Shown: positions 8,531 to 16,948 of the stretch, in pieces
How the letters are laid out: every line of letters starts with the position of its first letter
How positions within the stretch are numbered: position 1 is the stretch's first letter
Program-made: the position numbers and the translations under genes
The notes under the pieces: generated by a model
The model's input: only the letters and a program-made list of their open reading frames with translations
Database searches by the model: none
Told to the model about the DNA's origin: nothing
Source: Halioglobus maricola
GTDB taxonomy: Bacteria > Pseudomonadota > Gammaproteobacteria > Pseudomonadales > Halieaceae
DNA length: 64,000 nt
NCBI RefSeq assembly: GCF_009388985.1
Contig: NZ_CP036422.1
Coordinates: 586,501-650,500 of the forward strand
Direction of reading: 5' to 3'

Positions 8531-9968
8531 GCCGCTGGTGATCCCCGAGCTGCTCTACCTGGCGCTCGATTTCTACCGCGATCCACGCCGTTTTGAGCAT
8601 TTGCGTCAGCTGGGCGCGCCGTTGCCCTTCGGCATCGGCGAGTTGCTCGCGGCCCCCTCGCAATGCCTGGCTGCTGAACATTTGGCTGCCACGGCGGTCG
8701 CCCTCCATGCGAGTGAGCAGGAGTGTGTGGCCTGTGTCCCGTTTTTTATCAAGCAGTTGATGTTCGAGGCCCCGGGTGACTACTACCGCCTGCTGGGTGT
8801 TGAGCGCGATGCGCCGCAGGCGCAGGTGAAACAGCACTATTTTTACCTCATGCGGCTGTTTCATCCCGACCGCGATGTGCACAACGAGGGTTGGGATGAC
8901 CTCTACGCTCCGCGTATCAATGAGGCCTATAACACCCTGCGCAACCCCGCGCGGCGCGCTAAATATGACGCGAGCCTGGTGCCGCTGGATGGCTTCAACC
9001 CCGGGCAGTTGGCCCAGGGCGCGGCGGTGCCCGTGCAGCCCGTGCCTGCAGGTACTGGGGCGGCCGCAACGCGCACTGCAGCGCAGGGCGTACTGCGCAG
9101 CCCCTGGTTGTATGCGGTGCTGGCAGGGCTGCTGGTGCTGCTTCTGTTTGGTGTGCTATTGAGCTCGAATCAAACTTCCCGGCTGACGGTGACTGAGGAC
9201 AACTTGGCGAGTGCCGAGGTTCCCACAGACGAGTCCGCAGCCTCGGGAAAAGCGATCGCCGAAGAGTCACCGCCAGTCGCTGATGCCCCAGAGCCCCTGC
9301 GCGGCCGGCCCGCAGCCAGTGATCAGGATATTGAAGCGCTGGTGCGCGCCCGGGTAGATCAGGCCACCGTGGCGGTACTGGGGCGACCCAGGCCGAAGGT
9401 GAAGGTGCAGTCCGAACCAGAGCCTGTAGCTGAGCCCCAAGCTGAGCTTCAGGCGGTGGCAGAACCTGAACCGAAGCCTGAGCCAAAGCTAGAACCGAAG
9501 CCAGAACCTGAGCTAGAACCTGAGCCCGAACCTGAGTTTCAGGCGGTAGCTGAAGCTGAACCCATTCCAGAGCTAGAGCCAGAGCCCGCCCCCGAAGCAC
9601 CGACCCAGATCACCACTGCGGATGTGGAGTCACTGTTGGCGCAGTTAACCAGCGCTTATGAGGAGGGCAACGCCTCGCGCTTTGCCCGCCTGTTCTCTGT
9701 CGATGCGCGAACCACAGACGCAAATGGCCGCACTGCCATCGAGAGCCTATACGCCGGCTTCTTCTCGCAAACAGCGGTGGATGCATTCCGGATAGATACA
9801 CTGAAATGCAAGGGTGGCGATGCGGAAGAGCGAGATTGCCGGGCTTCGGTGAGTATTACTACTCAGCCCATAAGCGGTGGCGAACGCAGCGTGGTTGAAA
9901 CGGATATACGCTTCGATTTCACTCGCGACGCCACAGGCGCATTGCAAATCACAAGGATGCGGTATTGA
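8508..9968 (+). CDS. Membrane J-domain protein with NTF2-like C-terminus
   Basis: An unusual co-chaperone-type protein inside the export operon. Residues 91-154 form a J domain (DYYRLLGVERDAP) with the essential HPD at 119-121, so it should stimulate a DnaK-type ATPase. A hydrophobic segment follows (about 196-217), then a Pro/Glu-rich stretch of PEPEPKPEP-type repeats (about 304-368). The last 115 residues look like an NTF2/SnoaL-type small-molecule or scaffold fold. Topology would put the J domain in the cytoplasm and the NTF2-like domain in the periplasm. It overlaps the kinase gene by 23 bp and abuts the next gene by TGATG, so co-expression is close to certain. Its substrate is unknown. 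Confidence 0.75.
   Translation: MTNARAPEPLVIPELLYLALDFYRDPRRFEHLRQLGAPLPFGIGELLAAPSQCLAAEHLAATAVALHASEQECVACVPFFIKQLMFEAPGDYYRLLGVERDAPQAQVKQHYFYLMRLFHPDRDVHNEGWDDLYAPRINEAYNTLRNPARRAKYDASLVPLDGFNPGQLAQGAAVPVQPVPAGTGAAATRTAAQGVLRSPWLYAVLAGLLVLLLFGVLLSSNQTSRLTVTEDNLASAEVPTDESAASGKAIAEESPPVADAPEPLRGRPAASDQDIEALVRARVDQATVAVLGRPRPKVKVQSEPEPVAEPQAELQAVAEPEPKPEPKLEPKPEPELEPEPEPEFQAVAEAEPIPELEPEPAPEAPTQITTADVESLLAQLTSAYEEGNASRFARLFSVDARTTDANGRTAIESLYAGFFSQTAVDAFRIDTLKCKGGDAEERDCRASVSITTQPISGGERSVVETDIRFDFTRDATGALQITRMRY
9411..9597 (+). repeat. Proline/glutamate-rich repeat tract
   Basis: Tandem variations on a GAACCTGAGC-like unit encode Pro-Glu/Pro-Lys dipeptides in the J-domain protein. The tract probably forms a stiff extended spacer between the membrane segment and the C-terminal NTF2-like domain. 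Such tracts change length by slippage, so copy number may differ between strains. Confidence 0.7.
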
Positions 9969-11263
9969 TGACAAGCGTAACAGGGAACCATGGAACTACA
10001 TTATGGCGAGCGGCATTGGTCGCCGCCGGCTTGTTGCTGGCATGGCAGGTGACCAGCCTGCACATGGCGAATTACTTCGCCGGCAAGGCGGCAGATGGTG
10101 AGCCTGCCGCGGCCGATAGCGCGCTGTGGTGGGACGCCAGTGAGCCCCGTGCATCGGAATTGAAAGCGCGGTTTGTGGAGCGGAATGCAGGGGATGAACT
10201 ATCTCCTGCGGCTCTGGAAGAGATAAGCGCTCTGTTGCGCGTGGCCATCGCCAATGATCCAGCGCGGGGCAGCGCGGTGTCTCATCTTGCGCTGACACAG
10301 CAGGACCGCGGCGTTGGCCAGGCAGCACAGCTGGCAGCGTTGGCGGACAGCCTCGCCCCGGTAGAGCCGCGCAACCAGCGCAACCTGGCGCGTTTTGCGT
10401 TTGAAGCGGACGACCTGCAGGGCGCGGTGGTGCACACGGCGCGGGCGATGGTGGGTGCACCTGAATCGGCGAGCCGATTCTTCCCCCTCCTGATGGACGT
10501 GGCGGCTGCCCCGCAGGCGCGTGAGGTACTGATGGCGATCGCGCGCGATCCCACGCCGTTCCCCTGGTGGAACGCCTTTTTCGCGCATGTCGCGGGCAAC
10601 GCCGAAGATCTGGACGCCCTGCGTGCGTTGGTCCAACTGCGTGAACAATCCGTGGCCCTGCCGCTGCAGGAGTATGAGCGCAACCTGTATATTAACCGCT
10701 TGCGCAAAGAGGGCCTGGTGGCGGAAGCCTATATGCACTGGGTCAACGGCTTGAGCAAGGCCCAGCTGAGCACGTTGGGCTATCTCTACGATGGCAGTTT
10801 CGAACAGCCCTTTGCCAATGATTCCGGGTTTGGCTGGGTCGCACGCCCACCCCGCAACAGCGGTATTCGGATCACCCGGGGCGACACCTACGGCGCCTCA
10901 GGCGACCAGGCGCTGCGCGTCTCGTTTCGCGGTAAGCGCGTGCGTTTCTCGCACCTGTACCAGCAGGTGTTTCTCCCCGCGGGTGATTTTATCTTGTCGG
11001 GCCAGGTGCGCCCGGATCAGCTTGAGGCGCGCCGTGGCCTGCAATGGCGTTTGTACTGCAGTGCAGGCAGCAGTGGCCTGCTGGGCGAGAGTGAGCTGAT
11101 TGTGGGCACTGGCGATTGGCGCGAGTTTGAGTTTAGCGCCGCAGTGCCGCCAGAGTGCAGTGGCCAAATACTGAAGCTTTACTCGGCCGGTAACCGCGAT
11201 GTAGACCACGAGCTAAAGGGCACGGTCTGGTTCGATGACATGCAGATCAGGGTGAGCAAATGA
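9968..11263 (+). CDS. Membrane-anchored TPR-like protein with C-terminal jelly-roll domain
   Basis: Family not firmly recognised. The 431-residue protein has an N-terminal membrane anchor (about 15-32), a helical region (about 60-260) whose pattern resembles degenerate TPR repeats, and a C-terminal beta-sandwich (about 275-431). The latter begins YDGSFEQPFANDSGFGW and ends VWFDDMQIRV, typical of CBM/CenC-like carbohydrate-binding jelly rolls. The ATG shares one base with the TGA of the J-domain gene, and its own TGA overlaps the ATG of the polymerase gene (ATGA). Tight coupling to the polymerase and a sugar-binding-like fold suggest it handles the growing or exported glycan in the periplasm; that is inference. 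Confidence 0.65.
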   Translation: MTSVTGNHGTTLWRAALVAAGLLLAWQVTSLHMANYFAGKAADGEPAAADSALWWDASEPRASELKARFVERNAGDELSPAALEEISALLRVAIANDPARGSAVSHLALTQQDRGVGQAAQLAALADSLAPVEPRNQRNLARFAFEADDLQGAVVHTARAMVGAPESASRFFPLLMDVAAAPQAREVLMAIARDPTPFPWWNAFFAHVAGNAEDLDALRALVQLREQSVALPLQEYERNLYINRLRKEGLVAEAYMHWVNGLSKAQLSTLGYLYDGSFEQPFANDSGFGWVARPPRNSGIRITRGDTYGASGDQALRVSFRGKRVRFSHLYQQVFLPAGDFILSGQVRPDQLEARRGLQWRLYCSAGSSGLLGESELIVGTGDWREFEFSAAVPPECSGQILKLYSAGNRDVDHELKGTVWFDDMQIRVSK

Positions 11264-12747
11264 GCGCTGGTAACCAATCTGTGGGCCCGCTATCGCGCGC
11301 CTGTTTTCATACCCTGCTGGCGCTGATGCTGCTGGCCCCACTGTTCCGCTCTGGCAAAGTGCCCCTGGCGGTCATGGCTCTGGAGCTGCTTGCACTGCTG
11401 GGTTTGGCACTGGTGCTGTGGCAGGGGCCGCGTGGTGTTCAGCTGCGCCGTGTTGAGTGGACCATGATAGCGGCCCTGTTGCTGGTGCCTCTGTTGCAAC
11501 TGGTGCCGATCCCCGGCCTTAGCCGTTTGAGTTTGCCGGGGCAGGCAGATTACTACACCGCCCTGCAACTGGTAGGCGACAGCAGCTGGACGACGTTGTC
11601 GATTTTGCCCCGTGAGACCTGGCTGGGTTGGTTGGTGTTGTTACTGCCGGTGGCCGTGTTTCTGCTGGCGCGCAGCGCCACCCAGAAGCAGCTGCGCACG
11701 GGTATTGCCCTGGTGCTGGCCATGGCAGCGGCGCAGGCCCTGCTGGGTTTGCTGCAGTACGGTGTAGGGCCGGGTTCGCCGTTCATGATTGGTATGGATG
11801 AATCGGGTGGCCTGTCCAAAGGCACCTGGCGCGGGCGCAACAGCTATGCCAACTTCCTTGATATGGCATTGATGATTTCGCTGGCGTTGTTTATGGCAAC
11901 GCTCGGCCAGCACAAACGCGATCATCGCGAGCAGACACTGCGTCAGCGCCTGGTGTACTGGTCCACCCTCCAAGGGCATCAGGCGTTTTTGTACGGCGCG
12001 CTATCGGTGTTGCTGTTACTCGGCGTGATTTTCAGCCGTTCGCGCACGGGCATTGGCCTTTCTATTGTCGGTATTCTGCTGGCGGCCACGGTGTTTTCCC
12101 GGCGCATTGGCGGAGAGAACGTGTACGGCCTTGCCGGTACGGTGGCTTCCATTGTGGTTGCCTGCGGTATTGCTATTGGCCTGGGCCCGGTGTGGGAGCG
12201 CTTTAGCCAGACCGACCCGATGTCAGAAGGCCGCTGGACGATTTTTGCACACGTGCGCGAGGGTATCGCCCAGTTTTTCCCGCTAGGGGCCGGCAGCGGT
12301 ACCTTCGAGCAGGTGTTTCCCGCGTTTCATGCTTTGAGTATGTCCTCGGTTACGATGAATCAGGCACATAACAGCTACCTGGAGTGGTTGTTCAATGCGG
12401 GCATATTTGGCGCGCTGCTGATACTGGCCGGGTTGGCCCTGTTTGTCGTTCGTTGGGTGACGGTGTGGAAGAAAGGCGCCTGGGGTGAGTTTCGTTACAT
12501 ACAGGTGGGCGCTGGCCTGGGTATGGTGCTCACGCTCATGCACGAGATGGTCGACTTTAATCTGTTTGTGCCGGCGAATCTGGTTTACTTCGCATTTCTC
12601 GCCGGGGTGTTCTTCTACCCCTATGAGGAACCTGCTGCTGCGCCTCGCAAGAAGCGCGAGTCTTCAGTAGCAGATGTGCAGCGCAGCCGGCAACTGCTGC
12701 AACCGGTGGCATCGGAGCAGGCGCACAACCCGTTTATGGATGATTGA
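11260..12747 (+). CDS. O-antigen ligase/polymerase family membrane protein (Wzy_C)
   Basis: Polytopic inner-membrane protein of 495 residues with about 10-12 hydrophobic segments and a large periplasmic loop. The Wzy_C signature is visible: a conserved SRSRTGI segment (about 259-265) and, later, EGRWTIFAHVREG followed by NQAHNSYLEWLFNAGI. This is the loop and histidine region shared by WaaL ligases and Wzy polymerases. In an export operon with a Wzc-like kinase it most likely polymerises repeat units, though ligation to another acceptor cannot be excluded. It starts within the end of the previous gene (ATGA) and ends 14 bp inside the convergent wecA gene. Confidence 0.85.
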   Translation: MSAGNQSVGPLSRACFHTLLALMLLAPLFRSGKVPLAVMALELLALLGLALVLWQGPRGVQLRRVEWTMIAALLLVPLLQLVPIPGLSRLSLPGQADYYTALQLVGDSSWTTLSILPRETWLGWLVLLLPVAVFLLARSATQKQLRTGIALVLAMAAAQALLGLLQYGVGPGSPFMIGMDESGGLSKGTWRGRNSYANFLDMALMISLALFMATLGQHKRDHREQTLRQRLVYWSTLQGHQAFLYGALSVLLLLGVIFSRSRTGIGLSIVGILLAATVFSRRIGGENVYGLAGTVASIVVACGIAIGLGPVWERFSQTDPMSEGRWTIFAHVREGIAQFFPLGAGSGTFEQVFPAFHALSMSSVTMNQAHNSYLEWLFNAGIFGALLILAGLALFVVRWVTVWKKGAWGEFRYIQVGAGLGMVLTLMHEMVDFNLFVPANLVYFAFLAGVFFYPYEEPAAAPRKKRESSVADVQRSRQLLQPVASEQAHNPFMDD

Positions 12748-13753
12748 TTTTGCGGTCTGACCTGATGATGAAAGCGCAGTGCATCGCGAACACCAGGAAG
12801 TAACAGGCCAGGCTCAGGTATTCGGGTATGGCTTCCAGTGCCAGCCCCAGCGCTGCGGCGAGGCAACCGTACACCAGCATCACCAGAAGTGCCTGTCGCG
12901 CGCTCAGGCCCAGATCCTGCAGGGTGTGGTGCAGGTGCCAGCGGTCTGCCTCCATCAGTTTTTTCCCGTTCTTCAGGCGCCGCAGCATGGTGGCGAGCAT
13001 GTCCATCAGTGGCACGGTTACCAGCCACAATGCCGTCACTGGCAGTATCACTGCATCTCCACCTTGCGAGAAAAACACCAGGCTGGCGGTCACCAGAAAA
13101 CCCAGGGTGATACTGCCGCCGTCGCCAAGGAACATCTTAGGTAATACGCGGTTATTCGGGCCCAGGTTGAATAGCAGGAATACCGCTATCGGCACCAGCA
13201 TCAGCAGCAGGAAACTTGTATGGGGATGGCCGGCGTTCAGTGCCAGCAGGTAGAGCACAGCCAGCGGCAGGGCAATCATGCTTGCCGCCAACCCATCGAT
13301 GCCATCAATCATGTTGTACGCATTGGCAAGGCCGGCCACGGCCAGGGCAGTGAGTGGCACCGTGAGCAGCGCAAGGTCGATGTCGCCCATGGCCAGTAAG
13401 TTGCCGACATTGTGAATAGCGATGCCGCCGAAGGTGGCCAGTAGTGCGCCACAGCCGAACTGAATCAACAGTCGCAGGGTGGCGTTGATATGGCGAGAGT
13501 CATCAATTACGCCCACCAGAAACACGGCGGTGGCGATCAGCAGCATCTCCGGCGTATAGGGCGCAGTGCCCAGTACCAGGGTGCCGAACGCAATCGTCAG
13601 GAAAATAGCAATACCACCCGTGAGGGGCACCGCACCGTTATGAAGCTTGCGTGCATCTGGGCGGTCCACCAACCCCAGGCGGAAGCCGCAGCTAATGCAG
13701 ATGCGCGAAATAATCAGTGCGGCAGCAAAGATGGTGAAAAACTGCGCTAGCAA
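12734..13753 (-). CDS. wecA: Undecaprenyl-phosphate GlcNAc-1-phosphate transferase (WecA/MraY family)
   Basis: Initiates glycan synthesis by moving a HexNAc-1-phosphate onto undecaprenyl phosphate at the inner membrane. The 339-residue protein has about ten hydrophobic helices. Cytoplasmic loops carry the family motifs DRPDARKLHNGAVPLTGG (about 32-49), NAYNMIDGIDGLAAS (about 144-158) and PKMFLGDGGSITLGF (about 207-221), with the Mg2+-binding aspartates. It is convergent with the polymerase gene with a 14-bp overlap. With wecB and wecC in the same locus it fits a HexNAc-initiated polymer. WbpL-like enzymes with other HexNAc specificity look similar, so sugar preference is not settled. Confidence 0.88.
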   Translation of the reverse strand: MLAQFFTIFAAALIISRICISCGFRLGLVDRPDARKLHNGAVPLTGGIAIFLTIAFGTLVLGTAPYTPEMLLIATAVFLVGVIDDSRHINATLRLLIQFGCGALLATFGGIAIHNVGNLLAMGDIDLALLTVPLTALAVAGLANAYNMIDGIDGLAASMIALPLAVLYLLALNAGHPHTSFLLLMLVPIAVFLLFNLGPNNRVLPKMFLGDGGSITLGFLVTASLVFFSQGGDAVILPVTALWLVTVPLMDMLATMLRRLKNGKKLMEADRWHLHHTLQDLGLSARQALLVMLVYGCLAAALGLALEAIPEYLSLACYFLVFAMHCAFIIRSDRKINHP

Positions 13754-13882
13754 TGGGGTCCCTCCCGGTGAAATTCTGTCAGCGTCCTTCCACGGCGTCT
13801 GTGTAGGTTAGTTGATAGAAAACGCGGATGTAAAGTAGCGCAATACGCGGCGGCAAGGATAAATGTCTTCATATGGTGAGCT

Positions 13883-14587
13883 TTACTGCAGTGACTTCGT
13901 GGTGCGTACCCAGGGCTTCAGAGCAGTGGCCTCTGCTGAGAGGGTGCTTGCCGCTGCAGTCGCTTCCTGCTGGCTGCTGTAGGGGCCGATGACAAGACGA
14001 TAGAGGCGGCGCTCATCCGCCGGCGACTGCACTACCCGATAAGGATGGATATCGGGGTTAAGGTTCCGGGTGGCGAACTCTTGCACGCTCTTCTCGGCCG
14101 AGGCGGCGATAAGCTGGATAAGCCAGGTGTCGGCCGGCTGCGCTGCCAGCCAGTTGATGGGTTGTGGTGGAGGGGCCTTTGTTTCGACCGGGCTGGCCGT
14201 TTCAGTGGGGCCCATTTCCGTTGACGAATTTATACCCGCCGCGACCAGGTCAGCCTCGGTGGCGCGGCCGTGCTCGTGCATCAGCGCCAGCGTGTAGCGC
14301 GCGGTTTCTGACCCATTGCGCGCAGCCAGGGTGTACCAGGTGATCGCCTCGCTGTCGTCCTGGGGGATGCCTTTGCCCTGGCGGTACACCTGGCCCAGAT
14401 TGAGTTGGGCGGTGGCGTTTCCGTCAGCCGCCAGCGTTTTCCAGATAGCCACGGCGGTTAGCGTGTCGCCGCGTTCGAAAGCGTCGAAGGCCTGGTCCAT
14501 GGTGTTGGCGTGGGCGATGCCGGCAGCCAGGGTGAGTGCGGCAATGAGTGGAGCACATCGCACTAAGTTCTGCCGCTGGTTGCTCAT
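13883..14587 (-). CDS. Secreted Sel1-repeat and SPOR-domain protein
   Basis: Start taken at the ATG giving MSNQRQNLVRCAPLIAAL (234 residues), because the alternative 10 codons upstream runs into the preceding small gene. A signal peptide ends near AHANT. One or two Sel1-like repeats (about 40-110: QLNLGQVYRQGKGIPQDDSEA and similar) are followed by a Pro/Thr linker and a C-terminal SPOR domain (about 150-234; DTWLIQLIAAS through YRLVIGPYSSQQEA). SPOR domains bind denuded peptidoglycan glycans in the periplasm. It is the last gene of a four-gene minus-strand operon with a metzincin-type peptidase, starting 1 bp after the stop of the 56-residue peptide gene. Confidence 0.78.
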   Translation of the reverse strand: MSNQRQNLVRCAPLIAALTLAAGIAHANTMDQAFDAFERGDTLTAVAIWKTLAADGNATAQLNLGQVYRQGKGIPQDDSEAITWYTLAARNGSETARYTLALMHEHGRATEADLVAAGINSSTEMGPTETASPVETKAPPPQPINWLAAQPADTWLIQLIAASAEKSVQEFATRNLNPDIHPYRVVQSPADERRLYRLVIGPYSSQQEATAAASTLSAEATALKPWVRTTKSLQ

Positions 14588-14588
14588 G

Positions 14589-14759
14589 TTAGCCGGGGGT
14601 GGGTGGCGGTGAGCCAATGTCGGCGAGGCTCGGAGGCGTGAACGAGAGCAGAGTGAGTGCGGGGGCTACGTAGGCCAGTTTTTTCCCGGCGCCTAGAAAC
14701 GTGCGCCGAGAGAGCTTGCTGTTGTCTTTGGTTTTTTCTACAAGGGTGTCTTTTTTCAT
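14589..14759 (-). CDS. 56-residue small protein with twin-arginine signal
   Basis: A small open frame between the metalloprotease and the Sel1/SPOR gene. It starts at an ATG sharing one base with the TAA of the metalloprotease gene and ends 1 bp before the next start, so it is placed exactly as an operon gene should be. The peptide begins with a charged N-terminus (MKKDTLVEKTKDNSK). It then shows SRRTFLGAGKKLAY, a good Tat motif (S-R-R-x-F-L), a hydrophobic AP-containing core and a PSLA cleavage-like end, leaving a tail of about ten residues (DIGSPPPTPG). It resembles the tiny twin-arginine proteins seen across proteobacteria with no known function. Confidence 0.7.
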   Translation of the reverse strand: MKKDTLVEKTKDNSKLSRRTFLGAGKKLAYVAPALTLLSFTPPSLADIGSPPPTPG

Positions 14760-16948
14760 TACTTTCTTACTTTGAGTACAAATTCATTGAAGCCCGGTTC
14801 GGGGGTAAATGTGTAGTTAGCGCCGCGTTTAGCGACAGAGCCTTTCTGCTCGGGTCGCTTCAGGCGAAGCTTGTCGAGTATTTCAGGTGGGCCTTCGAAG
14901 TGCAGGGTCATCTCGCCGATGTCCGCCGTGGTGTATACCGAGAAGTTCCACTTGCCTTTGGGGCTCTCTTTCAAACGGCGGTAGTCGGACACAAAGCCCC
15001 ATTCATCGCCTCCCCACTCGGGGTGAGGGAAAATCACGGCGAAGCTGGAAGCGGAGAAGGGGGCAGGTTGTTCCAGGTCGCGGTCGTCCTTGCGATTGAG
15101 GCTGCCTTCCATGCGCCCGAGGATGCTGCCACGCGTGATTTTGCCATTGGCCTCTGCACGAATCCGTACGAACCAGGACCCGTCGTCACCCATCTGATCA
15201 ACGGTAGGGCGGCCATCGTTAATCGCTGCCGCGGGGGCCTCTTCGAAACTGCTCTTGGCTACCCTTGCAGCAGAGGTTCTTGTAGCAATTACTTCCGCTG
15301 GTGCTGATTCCGGAGAGGCTGAGCTGACGATATCTGGTATACGCAGTTTCATTCCTGCCTTGTATACCTTCACCCAGAAGCCCTGGTTGGGTTTGAGGTC
15401 GAGGTCGGAGGGTGTGTCTGGCTCAAGGCCGGGGATAGCGTCGGAATAGGTAACGTAATTGCTCGGCTCACTCGGGTCATAGACCCAGAATTGTTGGGCC
15501 ATCTCCGTACTGTGGTCGACGGTGTCGGTGTATTTAACATCGGTGCCGTCGATAACCTGAACATCACTCCAGCTCACATTGTGGCGCAGAGTATGGCCTA
15601 TCATATTCCAGCGCCCCGCCGGAGCGGCGTACAGGTCTATGTCGGGGGAAGCGGGATATTCACCAACCACCGTGAAGGATTCGCCCGGGTTGACGGTTTT
15701 GACCCAGTAGCTCCGGCCGTTTTCCAGGACGTCGTCGAGGGTGCCGTCATCTCCGATATCGCCATCTTCCTCCATCCGGCGGTAGGCGTCATTGCTCGGG
15801 TCGGATTCGTCCATGTCGCGGGTAAATACAGCCCAGTCAGTGCCATAAGTCCCGGTCATGTAGGGGCTCATAATATCGGCGACAGTGCGGCCATGGGAGA
15901 TGCCCGTGGTGCAGCCCATGGATATCATTTGCCATTCGTCTTGCTCAAGGCTGATATAGTCAGTGCATGGAGACGACTCGTTGAAGAACCAGTTGAAGCC
16001 GCTGTTGAAGTAGACGTTGGCGGAGGCCAGACGCGCGGTTGAGCTTGTTAGCCACGCGCTGGAAGCACAGACCGCGAAGCCTGTTTGGCTATTGTCGAAC
16101 GAAACGTTGATGTCGCAGCCGTCGGCTGCCGTAGAGTATTCCAGTTGAAGCGAATAGTCGTCAGCGGTGCCAGTGGTGCGGTCGTAACCCGTCATCGCAA
16201 ACATCAGGGTGGCAACATCATCAGAGGCCAGCGCGCGCTGGGCTTCTCCTGAAAACGTGCCTTGCTGCATGATGGTTTCCGTGTTTGGTGTGTCGTACAG
16301 AAAGCCGACATCTCGGTCAGCATTAGCCACGAAATTGTCGCCGGCCGGAAGGTTCGCCACGTCGCGGGTATAGGTAGTGGCATCGATGGGGCCTGACGGC
16401 AATATGAACGGGTTATTGCTCCCTGTCAGAAACCAGTTCATGTTGATGTCATCGCCGCGCACATCATCTGCGCTGCCAATGACCCCGTCGGGGCCAGGGG
16501 CATAGTCCAGTATGGTATTTGTGCCCACCTGTGCCTTGGTGTAGTTCTGGTTGTTGCCCGCGAGGCCAGATTCCGAGGCCGCATTCACGTGGGCGAGGCC
16601 GACGCAATGGCCAAGTTCGTGCAAGGCAACCGATTCGAAGTCAACCTCGCCCAGCTGTACGTTGGGACCGGGGCGTTGCGAGTTGCCTACTGTCGACTTG
16701 AGCTGATTGAACGTAGCAATAGTGTTTTTTAGTGAGTTTTCCCACAGGTTTGGTGCCACTGCGCTATCCGGGTCCTGACACACTTTTACAGTGAGCACCC
16801 CATTGGCGTCTACATCACCAGGGTAACCTGAAGGGTAAGTTACGATATCTACACCATAGGTCTCGGCAAAGGTGTAGCCACCAGCGAGCGCTGTGGTAGC
16901 AGTGTTTGCGGCGGCCAGGGCAATGAGGAGGCTAAGTTTGCGGTTCAC
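14759..16948 (-). CDS. Secreted metzincin-type zinc metallopeptidase, multidomain
   Basis: Predicted extracellular or periplasmic protease of 729 residues. A signal peptide ends at ALAGG (about residue 23). The zinc motif is HELGHCVGLAH (110-120), with the third histidine spaced as in metzincins, and a plausible Met-turn is ETIMQQG (M227). The gap between them, about 107 residues, is longer than usual and contains GPDGVIGSADDVRGDD, an acidic Ca-binding-like loop. The remainder has two or more beta-sandwich-like regions with an RWNMIGHTL-type segment and no obvious anchor. The start is GTG overlapping the TGA of the upstream gene (GTGA). It is the centre of a four-gene operon. The substrate is unknown. 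Confidence 0.8.
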   Translation of the reverse strand: MNRKLSLLIALAAANTATTALAGGYTFAETYGVDIVTYPSGYPGDVDANGVLTVKVCQDPDSAVAPNLWENSLKNTIATFNQLKSTVGNSQRPGPNVQLGEVDFESVALHELGHCVGLAHVNAASESGLAGNNQNYTKAQVGTNTILDYAPGPDGVIGSADDVRGDDINMNWFLTGSNNPFILPSGPIDATTYTRDVANLPAGDNFVANADRDVGFLYDTPNTETIMQQGTFSGEAQRALASDDVATLMFAMTGYDRTTGTADDYSLQLEYSTAADGCDINVSFDNSQTGFAVCASSAWLTSSTARLASANVYFNSGFNWFFNESSPCTDYISLEQDEWQMISMGCTTGISHGRTVADIMSPYMTGTYGTDWAVFTRDMDESDPSNDAYRRMEEDGDIGDDGTLDDVLENGRSYWVKTVNPGESFTVVGEYPASPDIDLYAAPAGRWNMIGHTLRHNVSWSDVQVIDGTDVKYTDTVDHSTEMAQQFWVYDPSEPSNYVTYSDAIPGLEPDTPSDLDLKPNQGFWVKVYKAGMKLRIPDIVSSASPESAPAEVIATRTSAARVAKSSFEEAPAAAINDGRPTVDQMGDDGSWFVRIRAEANGKITRGSILGRMEGSLNRKDDRDLEQPAPFSASSFAVIFPHPEWGGDEWGFVSDYRRLKESPKGKWNFSVYTTADIGEMTLHFEGPPEILDKLRLKRPEQKGSVAKRGANYTFTPEPGFNEFVLKVRK

